A stretch of 64,000 bases of DNA from Neisseria perflava (GCF_002863305.2 NZ_CP136962.1:2232001-2296000); one strand, 5' to 3'; shown: positions 38,672 to 46,964, counted from the stretch's first letter. Made by a program: numbers and translations. The notes: generated from the letters alone by a model not told the origin.

Positions 38672-39166
38672 TTAGGCCGTCTGAAAACCCACGCGTTCAA
38701 AAATTTCTGCCGCACACGCTTCCGATACCGCAAACAAAGTTGCCACGCTGCCCAAAGCCCGTTGCGCTGCCACGCTCAAATCATCGCGGCATACTTCTCC
38801 CAGCCACTCAATCGGCCGCACCAGCGACATTTTTTCATCGTCCCATTGCGGACAATGCACCGCGCCGCCCGTAATCCTGCCGACCCGATAACGGCGCAGG
38901 GCAGGCGAGTAGGTCAGTACGGCATCTCCATCGGCCAACTCATTGACAAAACGCCACATCTGAGCCGCACCCGATTGCGCCGTTCTCAATTTCACATCCG
39001 GCACGGCCGAACGGTAAATATCCGTCAGTTCCTCACGGCTAAAACCCTTGGCCGCCGCTTCGGCCAGCATGGGCCAGGCCAACGCCGCCACACCGCGTTC
39101 AAAAAATACATCATAAAGCGCACCTTGCGTGCTGCGAACCATATAAAGTTTGGCTTGCTTTCCCAT
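38672..39166 (-). CDS. Orphan Mrr-N-like (PUA/EVE-type) domain protein
   Basis: Encodes 164 residues from ATG 39166 (MGKQAKLYMVRSTQGALYDVFF); an upstream ATG at 39208 adds 14 unlikely residues. The pattern MVRSTQG, FFERGVAALAWPML and FVNELADGDAVLTYSPALRRYRVGRITG resembles the PUA-like N-terminal domain of Mrr-type restriction endonucleases, which sense modified bases. The nuclease domain is missing. The final residues GFQTA are encoded by a DUS that also supplies the stop, so the gene may have been cut at the DUS. Functional assignment is tentative. Confidence 0.6.
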   Translation of the reverse strand: MGKQAKLYMVRSTQGALYDVFFERGVAALAWPMLAEAAAKGFSREELTDIYRSAVPDVKLRTAQSGAAQMWRFVNELADGDAVLTYSPALRRYRVGRITGGAVHCPQWDDEKMSLVRPIEWLGEVCRDDLSVAAQRALGSVATLFAVSEACAAEIFERVGFQTA

Positions 39167-39322
39167 TGCAGTACCTGTTTGTTTGAAGGATTCATCCCTT
39201 GGTTTCAATATTACCCGTTACGGCTAAAAAATTCGATATTCAGCATAGGCGGAAAGGGTTAAATTACCCGCTGAAAATAAATGAATAATAAATAAAAGGC
39301 CGTCTGAAAAACAAAATAGGCT

Positions 39323-39345
39323 GATATATCAACAGATGATATATC
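39323..39345. repeat. Repeated palindrome upstream of the His-rich gene
   Basis: GATATATC, itself an 8-bp palindrome, occurs twice (39323-39330 and 39338-39345), 15 bp start to start, about 110 bp before the His-rich gene. A possible operator. It does not match a Zur box of the TGTTAT-ATAACA type. Confidence 0.4.
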
Positions 39346-39454
39346 GTAACAATATATTAATAACTGTAAATTTTTTTACGGTTGCATGAAAAAAAGATAA
39401 GATGGAATAATCAATCGAGAAAGATTGCTATTCACTGAACATTAGGAGAGAAAA

Positions 39455-39790
39455 ATGACCTGCAAAACCCACGAACATCATGACCACGTCCACGGCGCAA
39501 ACTGCGGCCACACTGCCATCAAACACGAAGGCCACGTCGATTATCTGCACGACGGCCACCTGCACCATGAGCACAACGGCCACTACGACGAGCACGCCCT
39601 GAGCGTCAATGAAACCAATCCTGACGGTTGCCATCCGGTTGACACCTGCCACGGCCACGTTCACGGCGAAGGTTGCGGCCACGAAGCCGTACCGCACGGC
39701 GATCACGTCGACTACATCGTCAACGGCCGCCTGCATCACCAACACGGCGACCACTGCGACGACCACGGTCCGGTTGAAATCGTTAAATAA
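39455..39790 (+). CDS. Histidine-rich metal-binding protein with an internal duplication
   Basis: Encodes 111 residues, 27 of them His and six Cys, plus many Asp/Glu. Two units of about 38-40 residues are evident: HVHGANCGHTAIKHEGHVDY with LHHEHNGHYDEH, and HVHGEGCGHEAVPHGDHVDY with LHHQHGDHCDDH. Each keeps CGH, HVDY and LHH. No signal peptide, so cytoplasmic. The composition fits binding of zinc, nickel or copper, as a store, buffer or chaperone; the metal cannot be told. GGAGAGAAAA precedes the ATG. No transporter is next to it. Confidence 0.75.
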   Translation: MTCKTHEHHDHVHGANCGHTAIKHEGHVDYLHDGHLHHEHNGHYDEHALSVNETNPDGCHPVDTCHGHVHGEGCGHEAVPHGDHVDYIVNGRLHHQHGDHCDDHGPVEIVK

Positions 39791-39832
39791 AACTGTTTTT
39801 CAGACGGCCTCTGATATGGGGCATCTGTAGGG

Positions 39833-39862
39833 AAAGGGGGGGGTATTTTCACCCCCTTTTCA
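39833..39862 (+). terminator. Terminator-like hairpin with a G8 tract
   Basis: GAAAGGGGGGGG, loop TATTTTCA, CCCCCTTTTC: a G/C stem built from a run of eight G (39836-39843) and a run of five C. It probably ends the His-rich gene. The homopolymer is slippage-prone. Confidence 0.6.
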
Positions 39863-39900
39863 TATATATTGTCGTACCCTACACTAAAACAGCCATTATC

Positions 39901-40257
39901 ATGTTTGACATCATATTTGTATTGGTATTCGGCAGGCTCCAAGCCTCCGGAACACTGAATTTCCCCGATAGGCTTTATCCCATCTGGAAATGGGCGCTAG
40001 GCGCAGGCATGCTTTATGCCGCGATAGGGACAATGCTGGGATACGTTTTCTCCGGTTCCTTCTCCCTAGTCAGCTTTTTGCTGATTATTGTCTTGTCATC
40101 CACTTGGTTCTCTCTGTATTTCAAACTGCTGCGGCTTACCGCCTCAAAAACTGTACTGAACCAATGTATTTACTGGGTGCTTGGCATTCTTTCGGCATTG
40201 TCGTTCCCCTTTGTTGTGGGTTATCTTTCCTTATTAGTCAAAGGCTTTATGCAATAA
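39901..40257 (+). CDS. Hypothetical membrane protein, 118 aa
   Basis: Encodes 118 residues with about three to four hydrophobic segments (WALGAGMLYAAIGTMLGYVF, LVSFLLIIVLSSTWFSLYF, IYWVLGILSALSFPFVVGYL). No family recognised. The ATG has no strong ribosome-binding site; TATATATT at 39863 is a possible -10. A variant-DUS hairpin follows. Probably part of an imported patch together with its neighbours. Confidence 0.6.
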   Translation: MFDIIFVLVFGRLQASGTLNFPDRLYPIWKWALGAGMLYAAIGTMLGYVFSGSFSLVSFLLIIVLSSTWFSLYFKLLRLTASKTVLNQCIYWVLGILSALSFPFVVGYLSLLVKGFMQ

Positions 40258-40283
40258 GCTTTTCAGATAATCTCTCTATACAA

Positions 40284-40330
40284 TAAGGTCGTCTGAAAGC
40301 CTTCTATACAAGGTTTTCAGACGACCTTTG
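40284..40330. terminator. Variant-DUS hairpin terminator
   Basis: AAGGTCGTCTGAAAGCCTT and AAGGTTTTCAGACGACCTTTG with a short loop. Both arms are the AGGTCGTCTGAA dialect. It separates two convergent membrane-protein genes. Confidence 0.8.
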
Positions 40331-40346
40331 CTTTATTGGGGAACAC

Positions 40347-40891
40347 TTAAAACCAATGCGGCAAACCGACAGCCATCAACACTGCCGTGATACATGCTAA
40401 GAGCGCGCAGATTTGCAGGGCTGTTGAGTTGGCTTTTGGGTAGCCCATCAGATTCGGTAGAGGGTTGGATGGCAATATCATGCCGTAGGCGAATTGAAGC
40501 AGTCCGCCCGCCACCATAGGCAATGTGTATATCGGAAATATCAGGCTGATGGCGGCAAGTACGATGCTGATTCTGAACATCCATATCGCCGGATAATGCC
40601 CTTTTCCGGCATCATTGCACCGCTTTTCCAGCCAAGTGCTTTGATAGTGCAGTAGGCCGTAAAGGGCGATAGCAAAGACATACACTGCGCCGCCGACCTG
40701 CCGGTTGATGCCGCATTGACCCAAACATGATTGGGTAATCCACAGCAATAGTGCGGACACTGCGCTTATGCCCAGCAAAATGGGCAGGTTTACTGCCGCA
40801 AAGCGCGTACGGCTGGCGCGGCGGTTGTCGAAGGAATCAGGCCTTTCGTCATAAAAGGGTTACTGATTTTGATACCGAAGTAAGGACGACC
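40347..40891 (-). pseudogene. Small membrane protein gene, frameshifted near its 5' end
   Basis: The clean frame from the first ATG (40778) encodes 143 residues with four to five hydrophobic segments (VSALLLWITQSCLG, VGGAVYVFAIALYGLLHY, MFRISIVLAAISLIFPIYTLPMV, LQICALLACITAVLMAVGL). Sensible coding continues upstream as FYDERPDSFDNRRASRTRFAAVNLPIL with no start codon, then matches ISNPF in another frame; one missing T in TTTT (40853-40856 on +) would join them. Either a recent frameshift or a gene joined at an import boundary. Family unknown. Confidence 0.55.
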
Positions 40892-41119
40892 TTATTTCTT
40901 ATCTAACGGCTGATGTTCCGCGAAAGCTTTAAATGCTTTATGGTTATTCTTCGCTAGGTATTGAACAACAGAAGAGAGTACTTCAACACCTTGAGATTTA
41001 TGAACCGCATTAATGAATTTACCGTACTGACGGGCAGTTTCATTAACTTAATCTCTTAATTTAGAAACAGCTCTAGCTTTAGATAGGATTTCATCATCAT
41101 TATAACGAGAGTAGAGCAT
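40892..41119 (-). pseudogene. AT-rich phage-like small gene with an in-frame ochre stop
   Basis: From ATG 41119 (AAAAGAAATTAATT upstream) the frame reads MLYSRYNDDEILSKARAV, then SKLRD, TAA at 41050-41048, and continues VNETARQYGKFINAVHKSQG to DKK and a final TAA at 40894-40892. Without the internal stop it would encode 75 residues. CAA to TAA would explain it. Codon use is very AT-rich, unlike the host. Function unknown. It lies directly after a second decayed gene of the same kind. Confidence 0.6.
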
Positions 41120-41138
41120 AATTAATTTCTTTTCTAGT

Positions 41139-41864
41139 TTAATATTTACGAGTATTGTCATTGCGATCCATTTTAGGACGTGGAGGAGTAATAGAACCTG
41201 GTATCACTACCTGACCTTTAGGTGGTTTATACTAACCAGTATAAACTACACTAGGATAAGTGGGTTTACCTAAATATTTCTTCATGAAGTATTTATCAGT
41301 AACTAATTTCACATTTAGATGTAGTGCTAGGTCACGAGCTTTTTGTAGTAGATAAGGCACTTCGCGAGCCAGAAGATAGGTGTGTTGTAAATCGGGATCT
41401 GGAGATTGTCGTGATTCAAATTCATCGGTGATTAAGTTTGCCATTCTGAATACAAACATGAAGTGATCATCTGGTTTTATATAGTTTAAGCTCATGCCGA
41501 ATTCTTTTTCGTAACGTATCCATTCTTGGGTAAGATACTGACTACGCTCAATAAATTTTTGATATAGTTGCTCGTATGTGGGATTCAGAGTAAAAACAAA
41601 ATCTACCTCTTCTACGTAATTCATTACAATATATTCACTCATTTTAATCGAATGATATCGAATTTTCTTAATAAACGCGTCTAAACACTTACGTGTTTCG
41701 TTTAACTCTTGAATAACGCTATTAGCAATATCTAAATAAGTTACAAAGTCATGAGTTGAGATTTCACCTTTTAAATGGTCGTTAACTAAATCAGCAATAG
41801 ACTCTTTTAAGGTTTTCTCACTAGACAAATCTAGATAATAAACATCCTCGTATTCTTTATTCAT
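41139..41864 (-). pseudogene. AT-rich phage-like gene with an in-frame amber stop
   Basis: From ATG 41864 (AAAGGAAATTTAAA upstream) 210 codons are open to TAG at 41234-41232; the frame continues as YKPPKGQVVIPGSITPPRPK to TAA at 41141-41139, about 240 codons in all. The open part is helical, rich in Lys, Glu and Tyr, without membrane segments, and resembles in style the unknown proteins of large phages. No family recognised. The TAG sits inside a perfect hairpin (41225-41246). CAG to TAG would explain the stop. It could also be a shorter intact gene of 210 residues. Confidence 0.55.
41225..41246. repeat. Perfect hairpin over the amber stop
   Basis: GTTTATACT-AACC-AGTATAAAC: a perfect 9-bp inverted repeat with a 4-nt loop, spanning the last codons and the TAG of the gene at 41232-41864. 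It lacks a T-run, so it is not a standard terminator. It could be an operator, a recombination site or a readthrough element. Confidence 0.55.
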
Positions 41865-42114
41865 TTTAAATTTCCTTTACTCAATTAGTGATTAAATAAC
41901 TCTTTCAGGATGAAGCCGTCGGGTTCTTCTTGGTATGTGTTCATGATGTGGTGAGTGATGATTTGGTTGTAATGTGGTTTTGTTTTGCGTTTTCAGACGA
42001 CGTCTTTGAATGGTTTATCAAACGTCGTCTGAAAATAAAGGTACAGCTTTGCATCTTATGGCGATGCAGTTTAAACAGCAGCTTTCCGTCGCCGTTTCAG
42101 ACGACCTCTGCGCC
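41865..42114. other. Intergenic region with variant DUS, between the phage-like genes and dnaE
   Basis: 250 bp. A widely spaced inverted pair TTTCAGACGACG (41991) and CGTCGTCTGAAA (42023) and a further TTTCAGACGACC (42097) are all of the GTCGTCTGAA dialect. The last could terminate dnaE. No convincing gene; short open frames here lack ribosome-binding sites. Confidence 0.55.
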
Positions 42115-45100
42115 TTACCAATTCACTCGAACTGCCCTGCTGCCAAGCAGTTTTTCCAGTTCGTCGAATAACGCGGAGCTCGGCGTAACCATCCATTTCG
42201 GCGGCACTTGAAACCTGCCCGATGCTTTGCCGTTGCTGTACGACAGTTGCAGCGGGATGTGCGCCGTATCGGGCAGACGGTGGGCGGTGAGGATGGCGGC
42301 GAGGCGCGTGATGTCGTGGCCGGGGGCGAGGGCGAGGCTGAGGCTGCGGGCGTAGCGTTCACGCGCCATTTGCAGGGTCATGACTTGGTTGGCCATGATG
42401 CGCAGCCCGTCGCCGCCGCCGTAGTCGTCGCGGCTGACTTTGGATTCGATAATCAGCACTTGGTCGGACTTGAGGTAGTCGGCGCAGTTTTCCAGCGTGT
42501 GGCCGCTGACCATGATTTCAATCTGCCCGCTCAAATCTTCAAGGCTGACGAAGGCGATTTTGCCGCGCTTGCCCATCATGGTGCGCACGGCGGTCACGAA
42601 TCCGGCGAGGCGCACGCTGTCTTGCGGTTTCAGACGGCCCAATTTGGTCGGGGCGATTTGGCGGACTTCTTGGGCATACGGGCCGAAGGGGTGGCCGGAC
42701 AGGTAAAAGCCGATGACGGTTTTCTCTTCGGCGAGTTTTTCCGATTCGCTCCACATGGGCACGTCGATGAGCTGCACCGGTTCGATGGCGTCTTCCATCA
42801 TGTCAAACAGCCCGCCCTGATTGGCGTTGGCGGCTTTTTGGTCGGCGTTGTTCATGGCGAGGTCGATGTTTGCCAAGAGCATGGCGCGGTTGGGTTCGAT
42901 GCTGTCGAACGCGCCGCCACGTATTAGGGCTTCGAGGGTGCGGCGGTTCATGTGCTCTTTGCCGACGCGCTCGCAGAAGTCCAAGAGGCCGGTAAACTTG
43001 CCGCCGCTTTGCCGCGCGGCGATGATGGATTCGACGGCGGCTTCGCCCGTGCCTTTAATCGCGCCGAGTGCGTAGCGGATTTTCATGTTCGGATACGGCG
43101 TGAAGCGGTAGTCGGATTCGTTGATGTCGGGCGGCAGGAACTCGATGCCGTTGGCGCGGCAGTCGTCGTAGAAATGCTTGAGCTGGTCGGTGTTGTCCAA
43201 TTCAGACGACATGGTTGCCGCCATAAATTCGGCGGGGTAGTGCGCTTTGAGCCATGCGGTCTGGTAGGAAATCAGGGCGTAGGCGGCGGCGTGGGATTTG
43301 TTGAAACCGTAGCCGGCGAATTTTTCCATGTAGTTGAAGATTTCGTCGGATTTTTCGCGCGAAATGCCTTGTTTTGCCGCGCCTTCGGCGAAAATTTCGC
43401 GGTGTTTCACCATTTCTTCGGGCTTTTTCTTACCCATGGCACGGCGCAGCAAGTCCGCACCACCGAGCGAGTAACCGCCGATAATCTGCGCCGCCTGCAT
43501 CACTTGTTCCTGATACACCATAATCCCGTAGGTCGGCGCGAGGATGCCTTCGAGCAGCGGGTGGATATATTGGAATTCCTGACCCTTCATGCGCGCGACA
43601 AAGTCGGGAATGTTGTCCATCGGACCGGGACGGTAGAGTGATACGAAGGCGATGAGTTCTTCAAACTTGGTGGTGTGCGCCGTTTTCAGCATTTTTTTCA
43701 TGCCGGTCGACTCGAACTGGAATACGGCGGTGGTGTTCGCATCGCGGAAGATTTGGTAGGCGGCTTGGTCGTCAAGCGGAATCTTGCCGACATCGACGAT
43801 ATCGCCGGTGGTGTTTTTGATGTTGTTCTGCGCCATTTCGATAATGGTCAAGTTGCGGAGACCCAAAAAGTCGAACTTCACCAAACCCACGTCTTCCACG
43901 TCTCCTTTGTCGTACATGGATACGGGCGAGGCGGATTCGTCTGCCTGATACACAGGGCTGTAATCGGAAATCTTACCCGGCGCAATCAACACGCCGCCCG
44001 CGTGCATACCCAGACCGCGCGTCAGGTCTTCCAGCTTTTTCGCCAGCGTAATGAGTTCGTCCGCTTCTTCTGCTTCAATCAATTCCTGAATCTGCGGCTC
44101 GGCCTCCATGGCTTTTTCCAAACTCAGGGGTTTGTTGGCTTCCAACGGAATCAGCTTGGACAGTTTGTCGCACAGCATAAACGGCAGTTCCAGCACGCGT
44201 CCGACGTCACGAATCACCGCTTTGGACGACATTGTGCCGAAGGTGACAATCTGGCTTACCGCATCCGCGCCGTATTTCTCGCGCACATATTCAATCACGC
44301 GGCCGCGGTTTGCCTGACAGAAGTCGACGTCAAAGTCAGGCATGGAAACGCGTTCAGGGTTCAAGAAACGCTCGAACAGCAGCGCGTATTTGAGCGGATC
44401 AAGGTCGGTAATCTTCAGCGAATACGCCACCAGCGAGCCAGCGCCCGAACCACGGCCCGGCCCTACCGGACAGCCGTGCGTTTTCGCCCAGTTGATAAAG
44501 TCTTGTACGATAAGGAAATAGCCGGGGAATTTCATCTGGATAATGATGTTCAACTCAAAATCCAAACGTTCCTGATATTCAGGCATTTTCGCCGCCCGTT
44601 CCGCCTCGTCGGGATAAAGCTGAATCATGCGTTCCTGCAAGCCCTCGTTGGACAGCTTCACCAAATAATCGTCCAGCGACAGGCCGTCCGGAGTAGGGAA
44701 GAGCGGCAGGAAGTTTTGACCCAATGTGATGTGCAGGTTGCAGCGTTTGGCGATTTCTACCGTGTTTTCGAGGGCTTCGGGCAAATCGGCGAAACGTTCG
44801 GCCATGGTTTCCGGCGGAAGAAAAAACTGGCTCGGCGTAAAATCGCGCGGACGTTTTTTGTCCGTCAGCACCCAGCCGCCTGCGATGCACACCCGCGCCT
44901 CGTGCGCGTTGAAATCGTCGCGGCTCATAAACTGCGTCGGATGCGTCGCCACCACCGGCAAACCCAACTCCTCCGCCAGCTTCACGCTGCCGGAAACGCA
45001 AGCCTCCCATTCAGGGCGTTCGGGCAGGCGTTGCAGTTCTAAATAAAACGCATCGGGAAACCACGCCGCATATTTCAACGCCGCCGCACGTGCCGCGTCT

Positions 45101-45549
45101 TCATTGCCGTTTAAGAGATTCACGCCCACTTCGCCGTAATGCGCGCCGCTCAAACAAATCAAGCCGCTGTTGTCGCCATTTTCCAGCCATTCGGGGTTGA
45201 GTTCCGCATGATGGATATTGCGGTCTTTGCCGACATAAGCCTCCGTCAAAAGCTCGCTCAAGCGCAGATAGCCCGCATCGTTGCGGATAATCAGCATGGA
45301 GCGAAACGGCTTGTCAGGCGCATTCGGATTGCCTATCCACACATCCGCCGCGCCGATGGGCTTAATCCCTGCACCGCGGCAGGCTTTATAGAATTTCACC
45401 AAGCCGAATTCGTTCATCAAATCGCTGATGCCCAAAGCAGGCAAACCGTATTCCTGTGCTTTGGCAATCAGTTTTTTAATCCGCACCATACCGTCGGTAA
45501 TCGAAAATTCGGTATGCAGGCGCAGGGGGATGTAGGTCGGCTCGGTCAT
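42115..45549 (-). CDS. dnaE: DNA polymerase III alpha subunit
   Basis: Encodes 1144 residues (E. coli 1160). The replicative polymerase catalytic subunit. An N-terminal PHP domain opens YIPLRLHTEFSITDGMVRIKKLIAKA. The polymerase active site includes GPGRGSGAGSLVAYSL and the Asp pair in PDFDVDFC. The family stretch GYGFNKSHAAAYALISYQTAWLKAHYP is present, then the helix-hairpin-helix and OB-fold region. A catalytic NADFD-type cluster is conserved. One variant and one standard DUS are read in frame. Monocistronic, ending close to the variant-DUS patch. Confidence 0.99.
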   Translation of the reverse strand: MTEPTYIPLRLHTEFSITDGMVRIKKLIAKAQEYGLPALGISDLMNEFGLVKFYKACRGAGIKPIGAADVWIGNPNAPDKPFRSMLIIRNDAGYLRLSELLTEAYVGKDRNIHHAELNPEWLENGDNSGLICLSGAHYGEVGVNLLNGNEDAARAAALKYAAWFPDAFYLELQRLPERPEWEACVSGSVKLAEELGLPVVATHPTQFMSRDDFNAHEARVCIAGGWVLTDKKRPRDFTPSQFFLPPETMAERFADLPEALENTVEIAKRCNLHITLGQNFLPLFPTPDGLSLDDYLVKLSNEGLQERMIQLYPDEAERAAKMPEYQERLDFELNIIIQMKFPGYFLIVQDFINWAKTHGCPVGPGRGSGAGSLVAYSLKITDLDPLKYALLFERFLNPERVSMPDFDVDFCQANRGRVIEYVREKYGADAVSQIVTFGTMSSKAVIRDVGRVLELPFMLCDKLSKLIPLEANKPLSLEKAMEAEPQIQELIEAEEADELITLAKKLEDLTRGLGMHAGGVLIAPGKISDYSPVYQADESASPVSMYDKGDVEDVGLVKFDFLGLRNLTIIEMAQNNIKNTTGDIVDVGKIPLDDQAAYQIFRDANTTAVFQFESTGMKKMLKTAHTTKFEELIAFVSLYRPGPMDNIPDFVARMKGQEFQYIHPLLEGILAPTYGIMVYQEQVMQAAQIIGGYSLGGADLLRRAMGKKKPEEMVKHREIFAEGAAKQGISREKSDEIFNYMEKFAGYGFNKSHAAAYALISYQTAWLKAHYPAEFMAATMSSELDNTDQLKHFYDDCRANGIEFLPPDINESDYRFTPYPNMKIRYALGAIKGTGEAAVESIIAARQSGGKFTGLLDFCERVGKEHMNRRTLEALIRGGAFDSIEPNRAMLLANIDLAMNNADQKAANANQGGLFDMMEDAIEPVQLIDVPMWSESEKLAEEKTVIGFYLSGHPFGPYAQEVRQIAPTKLGRLKPQDSVRLAGFVTAVRTMMGKRGKIAFVSLEDLSGQIEIMVSGHTLENCADYLKSDQVLIIESKVSRDDYGGGDGLRIMANQVMTLQMARERYARSLSLALAPGHDITRLAAILTAHRLPDTAHIPLQLSYSNGKASGRFQVPPKWMVTPSSALFDELEKLLGSRAVRVNW

Positions 45550-45711
45550 GGCAAAATCGGCGTGAACAATAAAAGGCGTATTGTAGCAGGGTTGGCAGCT
45601 AAAGGCCGTCTGAAAACCAAATGTAATGGGGTTGGATAAAGCAAATCAAACAGAAGGGGGCTTTCTTTCAGACGGCCATGTTAAAATATCGCCATTATTG
45701 AAAAGGATTAA

Positions 45712-45948
45712 ATGATGGAAGCAACTGTCTATCTTGAAGACAACGAATACATCGCGTTGTGCGACTTATTGAAATTGGCCGGTCTTGCCGAAAGCGGCGG
45801 ACAGGCAAAAGCGTTTATCGCCGAAGGGCTGGTGTTGCGCAACGGCAAAACCGAAACCCGTAAAACCGCCAAAATACGCGGCGGCGAAGTAATTGAGTTT
45901 GACGGCGCACGCTTGGAAATTGCCGATGGATACGACCCTGAAGAATAA
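45712..45948 (+). CDS. S4-domain RNA-binding protein (YbcJ-like)
   Basis: Encodes 78 residues from ATG 45712 after AAAGGATTAA (a second Met follows at once). A small S4 domain: IALCDLLKLAGLAESGGQAKAFIAEGLVLRNGKTETRKTAKIRGGEVIEF, the pattern of YbcJ/YaaA-type RNA-binding proteins, which contact structured RNA. It overlaps the next gene by 23 nt, so the two are cotranslated. Confidence 0.9.
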   Translation: MMEATVYLEDNEYIALCDLLKLAGLAESGGQAKAFIAEGLVLRNGKTETRKTAKIRGGEVIEFDGARLEIADGYDPEE

Positions 45949-46144
45949 AGCCGAAGCCATCTTGGGCGAATCGCTTTTAGACGAACCCGTCCGCCCCGAG
46001 TCGTGGGAATGTTGTGGCAGCGAATGCGGCGATGCTTGTATCCAGACAATGTATTGGGCGGAAAAAGCACGTTATGACGCGCAACAGCGGAAATTGAAAG
46101 AAGCGGGTTGGACTGATGGCGAAGATGAGGCAAAGGCCGTCTGA
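45926..46144 (+). CDS. Oxidoreductase-like (OXLD1-type) small protein
   Basis: Encodes 72 residues from ATG 45926, overlapping the S4 gene; an ATG at 45893 is also in frame. The core PVRPESWECCGSECGDACIQTMYWAE matches the oxidoreductase-like domain with its conserved PxxWxCCxSGC...C pattern. The four Cys are a candidate metal or redox site. Function of the family is not known. The C-terminal KAV overlaps a DUS. Confidence 0.8.
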   Translation: MDTTLKNKAEAILGESLLDEPVRPESWECCGSECGDACIQTMYWAEKARYDAQQRKLKEAGWTDGEDEAKAV

Positions 46145-46190
46145 AAACGATTGGGCTTGATAGGAGCTGTGTTTCAAACAATGCTGCATT

Positions 46191-46237
46191 AAAGCCAATG
46201 TCGTCTGAAAGTTTCAGACGGCATTGGCTTTTTTAAA
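46191..46237. terminator. Extended hairpin terminator around a DUS pair
   Basis: AAAGCCAATGTCGTCTGAAA, loop G, TTTCAGACGGCATTGGCTTTTTTA. The stem runs beyond the DUS into AAAGCCAATG, making about 19 pairs with one mismatch, ending in a T-run. Shared by convergent genes. Confidence 0.85.
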
Positions 46238-46248
46238 GTTTAAATAAA

Positions 46249-46710
46249 TTAAGATTTTGTTACCTCGGAAGCGGTTGCATTTTCAGGTGTGCCAGGTGCA
46301 GCATCGGCAGGAGCCTGATAATCTGTATTTTGCGATGAAGAGGGCTCAGCATTGTCATGTTTATGATGCTTATCATACTTATCAAAGTGTCGTTTGTCTT
46401 GATCGTTATCTTGCGCTACCGCCAATACTTTGCCGCTTTGAGCATCAACCAGAGCCTCATATTCGACCCCGTCTTTTAAAATTTCCACCTTATAACGGCC
46501 ACCCAAATGCTGTTTGTATTTATAATCAACATCTTTGGCCACGCCGCCAACTTGCGCCACTGCCGTTGCTGCCGCTTGCTGACCGGAAACCTGCGCAAAC
46601 ATGCCTTCTTTAAAAGCCACGGCACCCGCAGCACCGGCAACGCCCAAACTTGAAGCAATAATACCGGCAATGATGAGTTTTTTTGAAATAAAAGCATTAA
46701 TGCGTTTCAT
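46249..46710 (-). CDS. PepSY-domain protein, secreted or membrane-anchored
   Basis: Encodes 153 residues from ATG 46710 (TAGGAAAGAAAATC upstream; an ATG at 46764 adds 18 unlikely residues). An N-terminal hydrophobic segment IIAGIIASSLGVAGAAGAVAF is a signal peptide or anchor. A PepSY domain follows: AAATAVAQVGGVAKDVDYKYKQHLGGRYKVEILKDGVEYEALVDAQSGKVLAV. The C-terminal part is His/Asp/Lys-rich (RHFDKYDKHHKHDN) then low complexity. PepSY proteins are thought to inhibit proteases or bind metal outside the cytoplasm; the target here is unknown. Confidence 0.87.
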   Translation of the reverse strand: MKRINAFISKKLIIAGIIASSLGVAGAAGAVAFKEGMFAQVSGQQAAATAVAQVGGVAKDVDYKYKQHLGGRYKVEILKDGVEYEALVDAQSGKVLAVAQDNDQDKRHFDKYDKHHKHDNAEPSSSQNTDYQAPADAAPGTPENATASEVTKS

Positions 46711-46934
46711 GATTTTCTTTCCTACTGTGTTGTTGAACGATGAATGCATTCTATGCCTCAACAATTAGCTGAATATGAGCAAAATGCTAAGATGTGTAAT
46801 TAGTTGCAATACTAAAATTAACACTTTAATAATAATGGAGATTGAAGCCGCGCTTTCAGACGGTCTTGCTGATATATTGTGATGGTATATTTGGTGGAGA
46901 TTGTGGTTTGCGTGTGAAAACAAAAAAGCGTGAT
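46711..46934. other. Intergenic region upstream of the PepSY gene
   Basis: AT-rich, no gene supported. It holds a degenerate DUS (TTTCAGACGGTC near 46855) and the PepSY promoter region. Confidence 0.4.
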
Positions 46935-46964
46935 GAAAAAAAGGGCATGTGTGAGACATGCCCC
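46935..46964 (-). terminator. Terminator of engB
   Basis: Read on the minus strand: GGGGCATGTC, loop TCA, CACATGCCC, then TTTTTTT. A strong stem and T-run about 90 nt past the engB stop. Confidence 0.8.

Noticed and set aside
37847..39262. 471-codon plus-strand frame over the MscS and Mrr-N-like genes
   Set aside because: Spans two real minus-strand genes and their gap; His/Gln/Arg-rich shadow translation.
40892..41864. Alternative genetic code (TAG/TAA = Gln) in the phage-like genes
   Set aside because: Both genes use CAA/CAG for Gln and end in TAA, and only one odd stop occurs in each; decay is simpler.
41930..42211. 93-codon plus-strand frame in the variant-DUS region
   Set aside because: Translation is mostly DUS and dnaE antisense; no start signal.
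43675..45042. 455-codon plus-strand frame over dnaE
   Set aside because: Antisense shadow; dnaE is intact in the other strand.
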